Assembly: GCF_017991995.1 (NCBI RefSeq)
Contig: NZ_JAGOPN010000007.1
Span: 186,001 to 250,000, forward strand
DNA: 64,000 bases
Source of the DNA: Pseudacidovorax sp.
Lineage (GTDB): Bacteria > Pseudomonadota > Gammaproteobacteria > Burkholderiales > Burkholderiaceae_C
Direction of reading: 5' to 3'
A program made the position numbers and the translations under genes. Shown here piece by piece: positions 40,293 through 49,589 of the stretch. The notes under the pieces are model-generated. The model saw only the letters and a list, made by a program, of their open reading frames with translations. It did not search any database and was not told the DNA's origin. The first letter of the stretch is position 1, and every line of letters starts with the position of its first letter.

Positions 40293-40652
40293 TCAAGCAG
40301 CCAGCTTGGCCTTGACCTGCTCCACGATGCCGGCGAAAGCCGCCTTGTCGTGCACGGCGATGTCGGCGAGGACCTTGCGGTCGATCTCGATGCCGGCCTT
40401 GCGGATGCCGTTGGCGAACTGGCTGTACGTCAGGCCCAGTTCACGGGAGGCGGCGTTGATACGCGCAATCCACAGACGACGGAAGACGCGCTTCTTGGCG
40501 CGGCGGTCACGGTAGGCGTACTGGCCCGCCTTCATCACCGCCTGCTTGGCGATGCGGAAGACGTTGCCGCGACGACCGCGGAAGCCCTTGGCAAGGGCGA
40601 GAACCTTCTTGTGGCGGGCGCGAGCGGTTACACCACGTTTGACGCGAGGCAT
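40293..40652 (-). CDS. rplT: 50S ribosomal protein L20
   Basis: A 119-residue primary rRNA-binding protein of the large subunit: [16 protein letters not shown] with a long basic N-terminal arm, and the globular C-terminus ending [18 protein letters not shown]. In E. coli L20 represses translation of its own operon by binding mRNA; I cannot verify the operator here. It follows rpmI by 28 bp. Confidence 0.98.
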   Translation of the reverse strand: MPRVKRGVTARARHKKVLALAKGFRGRRGNVFRIAKQAVMKAGQYAYRDRRAKKRVFRRLWIARINAASRELGLTYSQFANGIRKAGIEIDRKVLADIAVHDKAAFAGIVEQVKAKLAA

Positions 40653-40680
40653 GTTGAATCCTTCCTAGTTCGTCGGTTGA

Positions 40681-40884
40681 TCAAATGCCTTGGCCGGGCA
40701 GCATGGCGGCCATCGAAACCATGTTGGTCTCGTGAACCGTCACCGCACCGCGCAGGTGGCGCTTGTTCTTGGTGGTCTTCTTGGTCAGGATGTGACGCTT
40801 GAAGGCTTGACCGCGCTTGACGGTGCCACCGGGACGAACGCGGAAGCGTTTCTTCGCGCTGCTCTTGGTCTTCATCTTGGGCAT
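40681..40884 (-). CDS. rpmI: 50S ribosomal protein L35
   Basis: A 67-residue basic ribosomal protein: [37 protein letters not shown]. Standard place between infC and rplT. The preceding 142-bp gap after infC has a GC-rich stretch of possible leader structure but nothing I can define. Confidence 0.98.
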   Translation of the reverse strand: MPKMKTKSSAKKRFRVRPGGTVKRGQAFKRHILTKKTTKNKRHLRGAVTVHETNMVSMAAMLPGQGI

Positions 40885-41026
40885 GTGAATGCTCCTTTTA
40901 CTTGTGCTCGCAAGGCGCCGGGAATCCTTCCCGAACTTGTTGGCCTTCGAGGCACTTCTTCATCCCGCCACCCGCGCCTTGCGGCGCCGGCGGCGAAATC
41001 CTTTGCAGGCAGGCGAAGCTCGCGCT

Positions 41027-41623
41027 TCAGGCCTGGCCGGACGTTGCCGGCTCGGCGGCCTTGGGAGCCGCCCCACCCTTCTTGCGGCCCGGCGCGATCA
41101 TCATGATCATCTGCCGGCCTTCCAGCTTGGGGAACTGCTCGACCACGATGGCGTCGCCCAGTTCGTCCCGGATGCGCTGCAGCAGGGCCAGGCCCAGCTC
41201 CTGGTGCGTGATCTCGCGACCGCGGAAGCGCAGCGTGATCTTGCACTTGTCGCCGTCGTCCAGGAAACGCCGGATGTTGCGCATCTTGATGTTGTAGTCG
41301 CCATCGTCGGTACCGGGCCGGAACTTGACTTCCTTGACCTCGATGACCTTCTGCTTCGACTTCGCCTCGGCGGCCTTCTTCTGTTCGAGGAACTTGAACT
41401 TGCCGTACTCGATCAACCGGCAGACCGGCGGATTGGCGGCAGCAACCACCTCGACTAGGTCCACGTCGTGCTCGCCGGCCAGACGCAATGCCTCGGAAAG
41501 GCTCACAACGCCCAGGGCCTCGTTTTCGGGTCCGAACAGGCGAACTTCCGGGGCCATGATTTCCCGGTTCAGGCGGTGTTGGCGTTCCTCGCGTTGGCGA
41601 CGGTCGCGAAATGCAGTAGCGAT
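41027..41623 (-). CDS. infC: Translation initiation factor IF-3 (ATC start)
   Basis: A 198-residue IF-3: N-terminal domain with [23 protein letters not shown] and [22 protein letters not shown] linker start, C-terminal domain with [22 protein letters not shown]. The first in-frame ATG (41557) would remove the basic N-terminus; upstream in frame lies ATC at 41621-41623 with AAGGA spaced about 8 bases, and an in-frame TGA four codons earlier rules out any farther start. From ATC the product begins with A-T-A-F-R-D-R-R after the initiator, as in other betaproteobacterial IF-3. Rare AUU/AUC starts on infC underlie IF-3 autoregulation. Confidence 0.94.
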   Translation of the reverse strand: MATAFRDRRQREERQHRLNREIMAPEVRLFGPENEALGVVSLSEALRLAGEHDVDLVEVVAAANPPVCRLIEYGKFKFLEQKKAAEAKSKQKVIEVKEVKFRPGTDDGDYNIKMRNIRRFLDDGDKCKITLRFRGREITHQELGLALLQRIRDELGDAIVVEQFPKLEGRQMIMMIAPGRKKGGAAPKAAEPATSGQA

Positions 41624-41728
41624 GGCTTCAGTCCTTCATCAGATGCTACAAATTCTGTAGCTAACGCCGTTGTTGGCACGCACCCAAGTAAAGCGCAGGC
41701 CCGGCAGGAAAGCCGGACCTGAGGGTTG

Positions 41729-43636
41729 TCAACGCTTGCTGGAGATGTCGTCGGCGATCTTTTGGGAGAACGCCTCCACCGACATGACACCGAGGTCGAC
41801 ATTGCCTCGGGCGCGCACCGCAACGGCACCGGCTTCCTTTTCCTTGTCACCCACGACGAGGATGTAGGGAAGCTTTTGCAGCGAATGCTTGCGTATTTTA
41901 TACGTGATCTTCTCGTTCTGCAGATCGAGCTGCACCCTAAACCCTTGATGGCGCAGCGTTTTCGCAACTTCCGCAGCATAGTCGGCCTGCGCATCCGTGA
42001 TGTTCAGCACCGAAATCTGCACCGGCGCGAGCCAAACAGGCATGGCGCCGGCGTGGTGCTCGATCAGCATGCCGATGAAACGCTCGAGGCTGCCGACGAT
42101 GGCTCGGTGCAGCATCACCGGATGGGCGCGGCCACTCGACTCCGTCACATACTCGGCGCCCAGGCGCTCGGCCATGTTGAAGTCCACCTGCATCGTGCCG
42201 CATTGCCACTGGCGGCCGATGGCGTCGCGCAACGTGTACTCGATCTTGGGGCCATAGAAGGCCCCATCGCCCGGGGCGATGACGAAGTCCACGCCCGATC
42301 GGCGCAGCGCTTCCATCAGCGCGCCTTCGGCCTTGTCCCAGAGCTCGTCGGAACCGATGCGGTGCTCGGGGCGCGTGGCCACCTTGTAGAGGATGTCCGT
42401 GAAGCCGAAGTCCGCATACACCGTGAGCAACTGCGACGTGTAGGCCACGCATTCCTCGAGGATGTGGTCCTCCGTGCAGAAGATGTGGCCGTCATCCTGC
42501 GTGAAGCCGCGCACACGCATGATGCCGTGCAGGCCGCCCGAGGGCTCGTTGCGGTGGCACTGGCCGAACTCGCCGTAGCGCAGCGGCAGTTCGCGGTAGC
42601 TGCGCAGGTCGCTCTTGAAGATGAGCACATGGCCGGGGCAGTTCATCGGCTTCAGCGCGTAGTCGCGCTTTTCCGACTCCGTGACGAACATGTTCTCGCG
42701 GTAGTTCTGCCAATGGCCCGTCTTCTCCCACAGGCTCTTGTCGAGGATCTGCGGGCCCTTCACTTCCTGGTAGCCCGTGTCCTTGTAGACCTGGCGCATG
42801 TACTGCTCGACGGCCTGCCACAGGGCCCAGCCCTTGGGATGCCAGAAGACCACGCCGGGTGCGACGTCGTCGATGTGGAACAGATCGAGTTCCTTGCCCA
42901 GCTTGCGGTGGTCGCGCTTCTCGGCCTCCTCGATGCGCTGGATGTACTGATCGAGTTGCTTCTTGTCGGCCCAGGCCGTGCCGTAGATGCGCTGCAGCTG
43001 CTCGTTCTTGGCATCGCCGCGCCAGTAGGCGCCGGCCAGCTTCGTAAGCTTGAAGACCTTCAGAAAGCGCGTGTTGGGCACGTGCGGTCCGCGGCACATG
43101 TCCACATATTCCTGGTGGTAGTACAGGCCCATGGCCTGCTCGTCGGGCATGTCCTCGACCAGGCGCAGCTTGTAGTCCTCGCCACGGGACTTGAACACCT
43201 CGATCACCTCGGCGCGCGGCGTCATCTTCTTGATGACGTCGTAGTCCTGGGCGATCAGCTCCCTCATGCGCTGCTCGATGGCGGCCATGTCGTCGGGCGT
43301 GAAGGGGCGCTCGTAGGAGATGTCGTAGTAGAAGCCCTCGTCGATCACCGGGCCGATCACCATCTTTGCAGTCGGATAGAGCTGCTTGACCGCATGGCCG
43401 ACCAGGTGGGCGCAGGAGTGGCGGATGATCTCCAGCCCTTCCTCGTCCTTCGGCGTGATGATCTGCAGGCGGGCATCGTGGTCGATGAGATCGCTGGCGT
43501 CCACCAGCTTGCCGTCCACCTTGCCGGCCACCGTGTTCTTGGCAAGACCGGGGCCGATGGACTGGGCCACTTCGGCGACCGTCACGGGGCTGGGGTATTC
43601 GCGGCGAGAGTTGTCGGGGAGCGTGATCTGGATCAT
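41729..43636 (-). CDS. thrS: Threonine--tRNA ligase
   Basis: A 635-residue class II synthetase. Domain order: TGS (about 1-62), editing domain (about 65-225) with [16 protein letters not shown] zinc/editing histidines, catalytic core with motif 2 and GxKxMNCPGH-type zinc site ([13 protein letters not shown]), and the C-terminal anticodon-binding domain. ATG 43636 gives [15 protein letters not shown]. It is preceded by a Thr-rich leader ORF and an intrinsic terminator, indicating attenuation control. infC follows 105 bp downstream. Confidence 0.98.
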   Translation of the reverse strand: MIQITLPDNSRREYPSPVTVAEVAQSIGPGLAKNTVAGKVDGKLVDASDLIDHDARLQIITPKDEEGLEIIRHSCAHLVGHAVKQLYPTAKMVIGPVIDEGFYYDISYERPFTPDDMAAIEQRMRELIAQDYDVIKKMTPRAEVIEVFKSRGEDYKLRLVEDMPDEQAMGLYYHQEYVDMCRGPHVPNTRFLKVFKLTKLAGAYWRGDAKNEQLQRIYGTAWADKKQLDQYIQRIEEAEKRDHRKLGKELDLFHIDDVAPGVVFWHPKGWALWQAVEQYMRQVYKDTGYQEVKGPQILDKSLWEKTGHWQNYRENMFVTESEKRDYALKPMNCPGHVLIFKSDLRSYRELPLRYGEFGQCHRNEPSGGLHGIMRVRGFTQDDGHIFCTEDHILEECVAYTSQLLTVYADFGFTDILYKVATRPEHRIGSDELWDKAEGALMEALRRSGVDFVIAPGDGAFYGPKIEYTLRDAIGRQWQCGTMQVDFNMAERLGAEYVTESSGRAHPVMLHRAIVGSLERFIGMLIEHHAGAMPVWLAPVQISVLNITDAQADYAAEVAKTLRHQGFRVQLDLQNEKITYKIRKHSLQKLPYILVVGDKEKEAGAVAVRARGNVDLGVMSVEAFSQKIADDISSKR

Positions 43637-43658
43637 GGAAAACCTCGGAGCGGAAAAC

Positions 43659-43685
43659 AAAAAAGCGCGGGGGTGAGCCGCGCTT
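43659..43685 (-). terminator. Terminator in thrS leader (candidate attenuator)
   Basis: On the minus strand AAGCGCGG, loop CTCACCC, CCGCGCTT, then a T-run (TTTTG). It lies only 22 bp upstream of the thrS ATG, so it would stop transcription before thrS. The 5' arm (GCGCGG, 43678-43683) can alternatively pair with CCGCGC at 43720-43725, giving a candidate antiterminator. Confidence 0.82.
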
Positions 43686-43727
43686 CGTGCTGGATGAGCG
43701 AGCCGGACCTGCCGGCGCTGCGCGGGC

Positions 43728-43790
43728 CTACCGGCCGCTTCCTTCGGAAAGCGGACCGAACGATTCGGTGCCTGTAGTTCGCGGTGTCAT
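43728..43790 (-). CDS. Putative thrS leader peptide (Thr-rich)
   Basis: A 20-codon ORF, ATG at 43788-43790 and TAG at 43728-43730. The peptide begins MTPRTTGT, with Thr at positions 2, 5, 6 and 8, and ends GSGR. A purine-rich GAGAAAGG lies about 10 bases upstream. A hairpin (CCGCTTTCC / GGAAGCGG with one bulge) overlaps its 3' end and could act as the pause hairpin. Enrichment in Thr codons ahead of an intrinsic terminator and thrS is the layout of ribosome-mediated attenuation: stalling on Thr codons when charged tRNA-Thr is scarce would favour the antiterminator. Confidence 0.75.
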   Translation of the reverse strand: MTPRTTGTESFGPLSEGSGR

Positions 43791-43965
43791 AACCAGATTG
43801 CCTTTCTCGCCCTTGTTGGTGGACAGACGGTGAGCCGGCGATTGTAGCGGGCCCTCGCCTCGAGGCGCCGATGCACAACGCACTGCCAAAAAGGATGAAG
43901 GCGCTTTCGCAGGCCACAAGAGGCCGCGCCAGTCCAGCGCGCGCCCAAACCCGCACGCCAGAAGC

Positions 43966-43994
43966 AAAAAGGGCCCGGCCAGTGGCCGAGCCCT
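43966..43994 (-). terminator. Intrinsic terminator of aceA
   Basis: On the minus strand GGGCTCGGCC, loop ACT, GGCCGGGCCC, then TTTTTG: a 10-bp stem with one G-T pair. It lies 27 bp downstream of the aceA stop. Confidence 0.88.
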
Positions 43995-44021
43995 GCTCCC
44001 TGAGCAAACCTGCTGAACCGA

Positions 44022-45353
44022 TCAGTGGAACTGCTCTTCCTCCGTCGAGCCCGTCAGCGCCTTCACGCTGGACGAGCCGCCCTGGATGACGGTGGTCACG
44101 TCATCGAAATAACCAGCGCCGACCTCCTGCTGGTGCGACACGAAGGTGTAGCCCTTCTCGCGCGCGGCGAACTCGGGCTCCTGCACCATCTCGGTGTAGT
44201 GCTTCATGCCTTCGCCGCGGGCATAGGCATGGGCGAACTGGAAGGTCTGGAACCAGTTGATGTGGATGCCGGCCAGCGTGATGAACTGGAACTTGTAGCC
44301 GAGCGCCGACAGGTCTTCCTGGAACGAGGCAATCTGCTTTTCGTTCAGGTTCTTCTTCCAGTTGAACGAGGGCGAGCAGTTGTAGCTCAGCAGCTTGCCT
44401 GGGCAGGCGGCATGCACGGCCTGGGCGAACTCGCGGGCGAAGCCGATGTCGGGCACACCGGTCTCGCACCACACCAGGTCGGCATAGGGCGCGTAGGCGA
44501 CGCCGCGGCTGATGGACTGCTCCAGGCCGTTCTTGACGCGGAAGAAACCTTCCTGCGTGCGTTCGCCCGTCAGGAAGGGCTTGTCGTTGGCGTCGTGGTC
44601 GCTGGTGATCAGGTTGGCAGCCTCGGCGTCCGTGCGGGCCAGCACGATCGAAGGCACACCCATCACGTCAGCGGCAAAACGCGCGGCGATCAGCTTCTCG
44701 ACGGCCTCCTGCGTGGGCACCAGCACCTTGCCGCCCATGTGGCCGCACTTCTTGACGGCGGCCAGCTGGTCTTCGAAGTGCACGCCTGCAGCGCCGGCCG
44801 CGATCATGTTCTTCATCAGCTCGAAGGCGTTGAGCACGCCGCCAAAGCCGGCTTCGGCATCGGCCACGATGGGCAGGAAGTAGTCGACGAACTCCGCATC
44901 GCCGGGGTTGATGCCACGGCCCCACTGGATCTCGTCGGCACGCTTGAAGGTGTTGTTGATGCGGCGGACCATGGTGGGCACCGAGTCGTACGCGTAGAGC
45001 GACTGGTCGGGATACATGGTCTCGGACGTGTTGCCGTCGGCAGCGACCTGCCAGCCCGACAGGTACACGGCCTCCAGGCCGGCCTTGGCCTGCTGCATGG
45101 CCTGGCCTGCGGTGATGGCGCCGAAGGCGTTGACGTAGCCCTTCTTGGCACCGCCGTTGATCTTCTCCCACAGCTTCTCGGCGCCGCGCTGGGCCAGCGT
45201 GTATTCGATCGGCACCGAGCCGCGCAGGCGGACCACGTCGGCGGCGCTGTAGCCACGCTTCACGCCCTTCCAGCGCGGGTTGGTCGCCCAGTCCTTCTCG
45301 AGGGCGCTGATTTGCTGGTCGCGGCTGAGTTGTTCGGTGATGGCTTGAGGCAT
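44022..45353 (-). CDS. aceA: Isocitrate lyase
   Basis: A 443-residue glyoxylate-shunt enzyme splitting isocitrate to glyoxylate and succinate. Catalytic loop KKCGHMGGK with the active cysteine near residue 200; substrate-binding WxTNPRWKG near the N-terminus and [12 protein letters not shown] near residue 320. ATG 45353 has GGAG nine bases upstream. The gene is monocistronic here (terminator downstream) and preceded by an AT-rich region with a palindrome and tandem ATAAGAC repeats, indicating specific transcription control. Confidence 0.97.
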   Translation of the reverse strand: MPQAITEQLSRDQQISALEKDWATNPRWKGVKRGYSAADVVRLRGSVPIEYTLAQRGAEKLWEKINGGAKKGYVNAFGAITAGQAMQQAKAGLEAVYLSGWQVAADGNTSETMYPDQSLYAYDSVPTMVRRINNTFKRADEIQWGRGINPGDAEFVDYFLPIVADAEAGFGGVLNAFELMKNMIAAGAAGVHFEDQLAAVKKCGHMGGKVLVPTQEAVEKLIAARFAADVMGVPSIVLARTDAEAANLITSDHDANDKPFLTGERTQEGFFRVKNGLEQSISRGVAYAPYADLVWCETGVPDIGFAREFAQAVHAACPGKLLSYNCSPSFNWKKNLNEKQIASFQEDLSALGYKFQFITLAGIHINWFQTFQFAHAYARGEGMKHYTEMVQEPEFAAREKGYTFVSHQQEVGAGYFDDVTTVIQGGSSSVKALTGSTEEEQFH

Positions 45354-45433
45354 GGTGCTGGACTCCAAGGTTGCAATGCGTGGTCGGAAGGCTCGGCGGC
45401 GAGATCGCTGCTTGGCCTCTACTGTACGAGCAC

Positions 45434-45461
45434 CTCTTGTGTCTTATGTCTTATATAAGAC
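45434..45461 (-). promoter_or_regulatory. Palindrome and tandem 7-mers upstream of aceA
   Basis: A perfect 14-bp palindrome GTCTTATATAAGAC (45448-45461) is followed on the minus strand by ATAAGAC and an approximate third copy ACAAGAG, giving head-to-tail 7-mers in phase. The region is AT-rich in a GC-rich genome and is 80-108 bp upstream of the aceA ATG. This has the form of an operator for a dimeric regulator, overlapping or near the promoter. Confidence 0.6.
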
Positions 45462-45692
45462 TTTTTTTAGTCCAATGAATTCAATGAGTTAGAGAACGAA
45501 TTCCGCATCAAGAAATCAACTTCTTTGTCATGAAAGACGAAAGTGCGTCCGTCCACCGCCTCATCTCACCATGAGAAATGCCTTTTCCTTGCGTGGAAGG
45601 CGAAGCCCCTGGCCATCGAACGGCGGCCACGCGCAAGCCCACAGGTGCACCGCGGGCAAAAAGACGGAGCCTTGACCTCATGGAGCCATCGC
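45462..45692. other. Non-coding upstream region of aceA
   Basis: About 230 bp between the aceA operator and the convergent end of the GGCT-like gene. The first 80 bp are AT-rich (containing TTGAATTCATTGG) and likely carry the aceA promoter; from about 45545 onward I see no gene, hairpin terminator or repeat I can support. Confidence 0.4.
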
Positions 45693-46142
45693 TCATCCGC
45701 GCCCTTGTCGCGCCTGCCAATGCGCGATCCAGTCGCCGGAAGGAATCACCGGCGTCCCGCGGACATGCCGGGGATGGATCTCGTAGACCAGGCACGTGAC
45801 CTGCCGGCCCCCGTTGAGCGCAACCGACACGTGGCGCCGGCGGTACTCGCCTTCGTCGTCACCCTGGACCTCCTCCAGCGCATCGAGTGCGCGCTCGACC
45901 TCCGGCGCGACCTCGTACACCTCGCCTACGACCAGGCCGACTCCCCCGAGTACCACACCCGGATACGGCCCCAGGTCGTGCAGTACACCGGCGATGCAGC
46001 CTGTGCCGCCGAAGCGCGGGGCCGGTGGTCCGAAGCGATGGATGTCATTGCTGCCCCCGCGCCGCAAGGTGCCATAGACGAACACGGTGCGTGGCTGCGC
46101 CGGGGAGCGATCCGGAAGGAAGGTGTTCAGGGGCTCAGGCAT
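45693..46142 (-). CDS. Gamma-glutamylcyclotransferase-like (AIG2) protein
   Basis: A 149-residue protein of the GGCT/AIG2 superfamily: VFVYGTLRRGGSN at residues 20-32 is the substrate-binding loop, followed by LHDLGPYPGVV and VVGEVYEV. The catalytic glutamate is probably in the VQGDDEGEYRR stretch. Members act on gamma-glutamyl compounds or gamma-glutamylamines; the precise substrate is unknown. It is divergent from the EamA transporter gene, starts 27 bp apart. Confidence 0.85.
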   Translation of the reverse strand: MPEPLNTFLPDRSPAQPRTVFVYGTLRRGGSNDIHRFGPPAPRFGGTGCIAGVLHDLGPYPGVVLGGVGLVVGEVYEVAPEVERALDALEEVQGDDEGEYRRRHVSVALNGGRQVTCLVYEIHPRHVRGTPVIPSGDWIAHWQARQGRG

Positions 46143-46168
46143 GATCGACCGCCCCGCTAGCGCGGGGC

Positions 46169-47146
46169 ATGAAGGAAAGAAAGAACAGTCTAGTGACGCC
46201 CTCCTCTGCGCCGACCTCGTCCCATCGCCTGCTTTCCTATGGTTGCCTGGCGCTCAGCATGACGCTCGTCGGCAGCTATGTGGCGCTGTCCAAGCCACTG
46301 GTGGCGACCTTTCCCGTGCTGCTGCTAGCCTGGCTGCGCTTCGGCATCGCCGCACTCGCGATGCCGCACTGGCTGCGCAAGCCCGCCGACGAGCCGCCGA
46401 TGACCGGGCGAACGCGCGGGCTGGTGTTCCTCGAATCCTTCCTCGGCAACTTCCTCTTCTCCATCTTCATGCTGTTCGGCGTGCGCATGACGAGCGCGGT
46501 CTCGGCGGGCGTGATCATGGCGGCCATTCCCGCGATGGTGGCCATCGGCAGTTGGCTGTTCCTGCGCGAGCGCATCGGCGCGCGGGTGGTGGCAGCCATC
46601 GGCTGCGCCGCCGCGGGCATCGGCCTGCTGGCGCTGGCACCCCATCAGGCCCATGCGGATGCCACGGGTGGTGGGCCTGCCATGCCGTGGCTCGGCAACC
46701 TGCTGGTGTTCTGCGCGGTGCTGTGCGAAGCGGCCTATGCGGTCATCGGCAAATCGCTCACGGGTCGGCTGGGGCCTCGCCGCATCTCCGCACTGATCAA
46801 CCTGTGGGGCTTTGCGCTGAGCACCCCGTTTGGCGTCGCGCTGGCCTGGAACTTCGACTTCGCCGCGGTTCCGGCGGGCATGTGGATGCTGCTGGTGGCC
46901 TACGCCCTGGCGGCCAGCATCTGGACGGTGTGGCTCTGGATGACCGGACTGAAGGGCGGCGTGCCAGCCTCGCAGGCCGGTGTGTTCACGGTGATGTTGC
47001 CGGTGGCGGCGGCGCTCGTGGGCGTGTTCGTGCTCGGCGAGTCGCTGTCGGCGTTGCAACTGTTGGCCTTTGCTGCCGCGCTGGCCGGCGTCGTGCTGGC
47101 CACATGGCCTTCGCGCAGCAGCCGGACGACGCAAACGCAGCTTTGA
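46169..47146 (+). CDS. EamA/DMT-family transporter
   Basis: A 325-residue protein with ten predicted membrane helices in two EamA repeats (first about 20-155, second about 175-310). DMT exporters handle amino acids, metabolites or drugs; no specificity can be read. The listed ATG 46169 has no Shine-Dalgarno; a GTG at 46193 has AAGGAAAGAAAG spaced nine bases and could be the real start, removing eight residues before TPSSAPTSS. Confidence 0.88.
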   Translation: MKERKNSLVTPSSAPTSSHRLLSYGCLALSMTLVGSYVALSKPLVATFPVLLLAWLRFGIAALAMPHWLRKPADEPPMTGRTRGLVFLESFLGNFLFSIFMLFGVRMTSAVSAGVIMAAIPAMVAIGSWLFLRERIGARVVAAIGCAAAGIGLLALAPHQAHADATGGGPAMPWLGNLLVFCAVLCEAAYAVIGKSLTGRLGPRRISALINLWGFALSTPFGVALAWNFDFAAVPAGMWMLLVAYALAASIWTVWLWMTGLKGGVPASQAGVFTVMLPVAAALVGVFVLGESLSALQLLAFAAALAGVVLATWPSRSSRTTQTQL

Positions 47147-47209
47147 GCGACGCGGGCCTGTTTCTCTCGGAAAAAAGCAACGCGCCCCTTTGAAAAGCCT
47201 TGTTCTCCC

Positions 47210-47238
47210 TTGGAAAGGCGTTTCTTCTCCATTAGCAT
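47210..47238 (+). promoter_or_regulatory. Candidate sigma-70 promoter of the SWIB gene
   Basis: TTGGAA (47210-47215), a 17-bp spacer and TAGCAT (47233-47238), about 70 bp upstream of the SWIB-protein ATG in a locally AT-richer stretch. Both boxes match consensus at four of six positions. Confidence 0.4.
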
Positions 47239-47306
47239 CAGGGACACCCAGGAAGACACCGTTTTCATTGGGAAGACTGCATCTATCCAACGACAAGGAC
47301 TCAACC

Positions 47307-47705
47307 ATGGCAACTGCAAAGAAAGCTCCGGCGAAGGCGCCAGCGAAGAAGGCCGCCGCGCCCGCAAAGAAGGCGGCTCCGGCGAAGAAGGCGGCTCCGA
47401 CCAAGACGGCCGCCGCACCGGCGAAGAAGGCTGCCGCCAAGAAGGTCGCGGCCAAGCGCACCCCCAACGCCGCCTTCATGAAGGCCCTCACCCCCAGCCC
47501 CGCGCTGGCCGCCGTGGTCGGCAGCACCCCGCTGCCCCGCACTGCCATCGTGAGCAAGCTGTGGGACTACATCAAGAAGAACAACCTGCAGGACAAGGCC
47601 AACAAGCGGATGATCAACGCCGACGCCAAGCTGAAGGAAATCTTCGGCAAGGCCCAGGTCTCGATGTTCGAACTGGCCTCGCTGATCGGCTCGCACGTCA
47701 AGTAA
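47307..47705 (+). CDS. SWIB/MDM2-domain protein with histone H1-like tail
   Basis: A 132-residue protein in two parts: residues 1-52 are an Ala/Lys/Pro repeat (KKAPAKAPAKKAA type) like the C-terminal tail of histone H1 and likely to bind DNA; residues 60-132 form a SWIB domain (LPRTAIVSKLWDYIKKNNLQD...INADAKLKEIFGK). SWIB domains occur in eukaryotic chromatin remodellers and in chlamydiae and betaproteobacteria, where fusions like this are presumed nucleoid proteins. It has its own terminator and candidate promoter. Confidence 0.92.
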   Translation: MATAKKAPAKAPAKKAAAPAKKAAPAKKAAPTKTAAAPAKKAAAKKVAAKRTPNAAFMKALTPSPALAAVVGSTPLPRTAIVSKLWDYIKKNNLQDKANKRMINADAKLKEIFGKAQVSMFELASLIGSHVK

Positions 47706-47725
47706 GACGCGCCTTCCGGCCAGCA

Positions 47726-47759
47726 GAAAGGGACGTGCAATGCACGTCCCTTTTTCTTT
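47726..47759 (+). terminator. Intrinsic terminator of the SWIB gene
   Basis: GGGACGTGCA paired with TGCACGTCCC with essentially no extra loop beyond the central bases, flanked by AAA on the left and TTTTTCTTT on the right. It lies 20 bp after the stop, between convergent genes. Confidence 0.9.
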
Positions 47760-47819
47760 GCCTATCGGGCCTGACAGTGGGCCTGGATCGAAAAAGCCGA
47801 CACCCGGCCGTTCAGCACG

Positions 47820-49526
47820 TCAGCCAGCAGCCGCGCCCTTGGCGATGGCAGCCTCCCGGATCGCGCCGAGCGTCGTGCGCGTAGTGATCACTTCGGGGTC
47901 GAGCGGAATCTCGATCAGCGTGCCGGTCGGCGCCTCCAGCGCGCGCAACAACGCCGCCTCGAAGTCCTCTGTGCGCGTCACGCGTTCCGACGCATAGCCG
48001 TAGGCGCGGCCGAGTGCGCAGAAATCCGGATTGCCCAGGGCCGTCCCGCTGATGCGCGTGGGGTACTCGCGCTCCTGGTGCATGCGGATGGTGCCGAACA
48101 TTCCGTTGTTGAGCAGCACCACGATGCTGCGGCCACCGTGCTGCATGGCCGTGGCCAGTTCCTGGCCGTTCATCAGAAAGTCGCCGTCGCCCGCCACGGT
48201 GAAGGCCACCCGGCCCGACACGATGCTGGCGGCGATGCCCGCCGGCACGCCGTAGCCCATCGCGCCGCTGGTGGGCGCGAGCTGCGTCTTGAAGCCCTTG
48301 GCCAGGCCATGGTGGCGAAAAAAGCGGTGCATCCAGCTGGCGAAGTTGCCGGCGCCATTGGTCACCACCGCATCGGCGGGCAGGCGCTTCTGCACGACGC
48401 CGACGATGGCGGCCATGTCGACAGGGCCGGGCAGTGGTTGCGGCACCAGGTTGGCCTCGTAGCTGGCGTGCAGCTGCTGCGCCCAGCCGGCCCAAGGCAC
48501 CTCCGGCGGGGCGGTCAGCACTTCCAGCGCACGGGCCGCGGCATTCATGGTGGTGTTGAACGCCAGGTCGGCCTGGTACACGCGGTGAAGCTCTTCCCCG
48601 CTGGCGTGGAAATGCACCAGCTTCTGGCAACTTCGCGGCGCCTCCAGCAGCGTGTAGCCGCCCGTAGTCATCTCGCCCAGCCGCGGACCGATGGCGATCA
48701 CAAGGTCACTCTCGCGCACATGCGCCGCCAGGCGCGGGTTGATGGCGATGCCCACGTCGCCGGCGTAGAGCGGATGGTGGTTGTCGAAGGTGTCCTGGAA
48801 GCGGAAGGCATTGGCCACCGGCAGTTGCCAGTTCTCGGCAAAGCGCTGCAGCGCCTGGGCGGCCTGCGGCGTCCAGCCACCACCGCCCACAATGACGAGC
48901 GGCCGCTCGGCGGCCAGCAGCATCGTGCGCAGGGTGCGAAGCGCGCCCGGGTCGGCCCAGGCCTGCGGCGGTTCGACGCGCGGCAACGGCCGGGCAGTCG
49001 TGGGCGCCCGCAGCATGTCCTCGGGCAGCACCAAAACCACCGGGCCCGGGCGGCCGCTCATCGCGGTCGCGAAGGCACGGGCCACGTACTCCGGCAAGCG
49101 ATCGGCATCGTCCACGCGCTCGACCCGCTTGGCGAAACCCTTCGTGCTGGGACCGAAGAAACTGGCGAAGTCCACCTCCTGGAAGGCCTCGCGGTCGCGG
49201 AAATCGCTGCCCACATCCCCGACCAGCAGCACCATCGGCGTCGAATCCTGGAAGGCGGTATGCACGCCGATGGATGCGTTGGTGGCGCCCGGCCCGCGCG
49301 TCACGAAGCACACGCCCGGACGCCCGCTCAGCTTGCCGTGGGCCTCGGCCATGAAGGCGGCACCGCCTTCCTGCCGGCAGGCCACGAAGCGGATCTGCGC
49401 CTCGTGGTCATGGAAGCCGTCGAGCGCCGCCAGAAAGCTTTCGCCCGGCACGCCGAACACATGGGAAACACCTTGGGCGACGAGGCATTCGACCAGCAGA
49501 TGGCCGGCGGGACGGGAAGCGGTCAT
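47820..49526 (-). CDS. ThDP-dependent enzyme, acetolactate synthase-like
   Basis: A 568-residue ThDP-binding enzyme with three domains: Pyr (about 1-170, catalytic Glu in ACRQEGGAAFMAEAHGKLSG near residue 53), central (about 190-330), and PP (about 370-550, GDGDFLMNGQELATA...NNGMFGTIRMHQE). It resembles annotated acetolactate synthase/IlvB-like proteins outside the ilvBN operon; no small subunit is nearby, so a catabolic or decarboxylase role is as likely. It is divergent from a TetR gene and may be under its control. Confidence 0.82.
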   Translation of the reverse strand: MTASRPAGHLLVECLVAQGVSHVFGVPGESFLAALDGFHDHEAQIRFVACRQEGGAAFMAEAHGKLSGRPGVCFVTRGPGATNASIGVHTAFQDSTPMVLLVGDVGSDFRDREAFQEVDFASFFGPSTKGFAKRVERVDDADRLPEYVARAFATAMSGRPGPVVLVLPEDMLRAPTTARPLPRVEPPQAWADPGALRTLRTMLLAAERPLVIVGGGGWTPQAAQALQRFAENWQLPVANAFRFQDTFDNHHPLYAGDVGIAINPRLAAHVRESDLVIAIGPRLGEMTTGGYTLLEAPRSCQKLVHFHASGEELHRVYQADLAFNTTMNAAARALEVLTAPPEVPWAGWAQQLHASYEANLVPQPLPGPVDMAAIVGVVQKRLPADAVVTNGAGNFASWMHRFFRHHGLAKGFKTQLAPTSGAMGYGVPAGIAASIVSGRVAFTVAGDGDFLMNGQELATAMQHGGRSIVVLLNNGMFGTIRMHQEREYPTRISGTALGNPDFCALGRAYGYASERVTRTEDFEAALLRALEAPTGTLIEIPLDPEVITTRTTLGAIREAAIAKGAAAG

Positions 49527-49589
49527 GAGGTGAAGTGAGGCGCGGGCGCCGGAAGCTGCAGAAAGTTGGGCGATTATCGGCAGCCCGCG

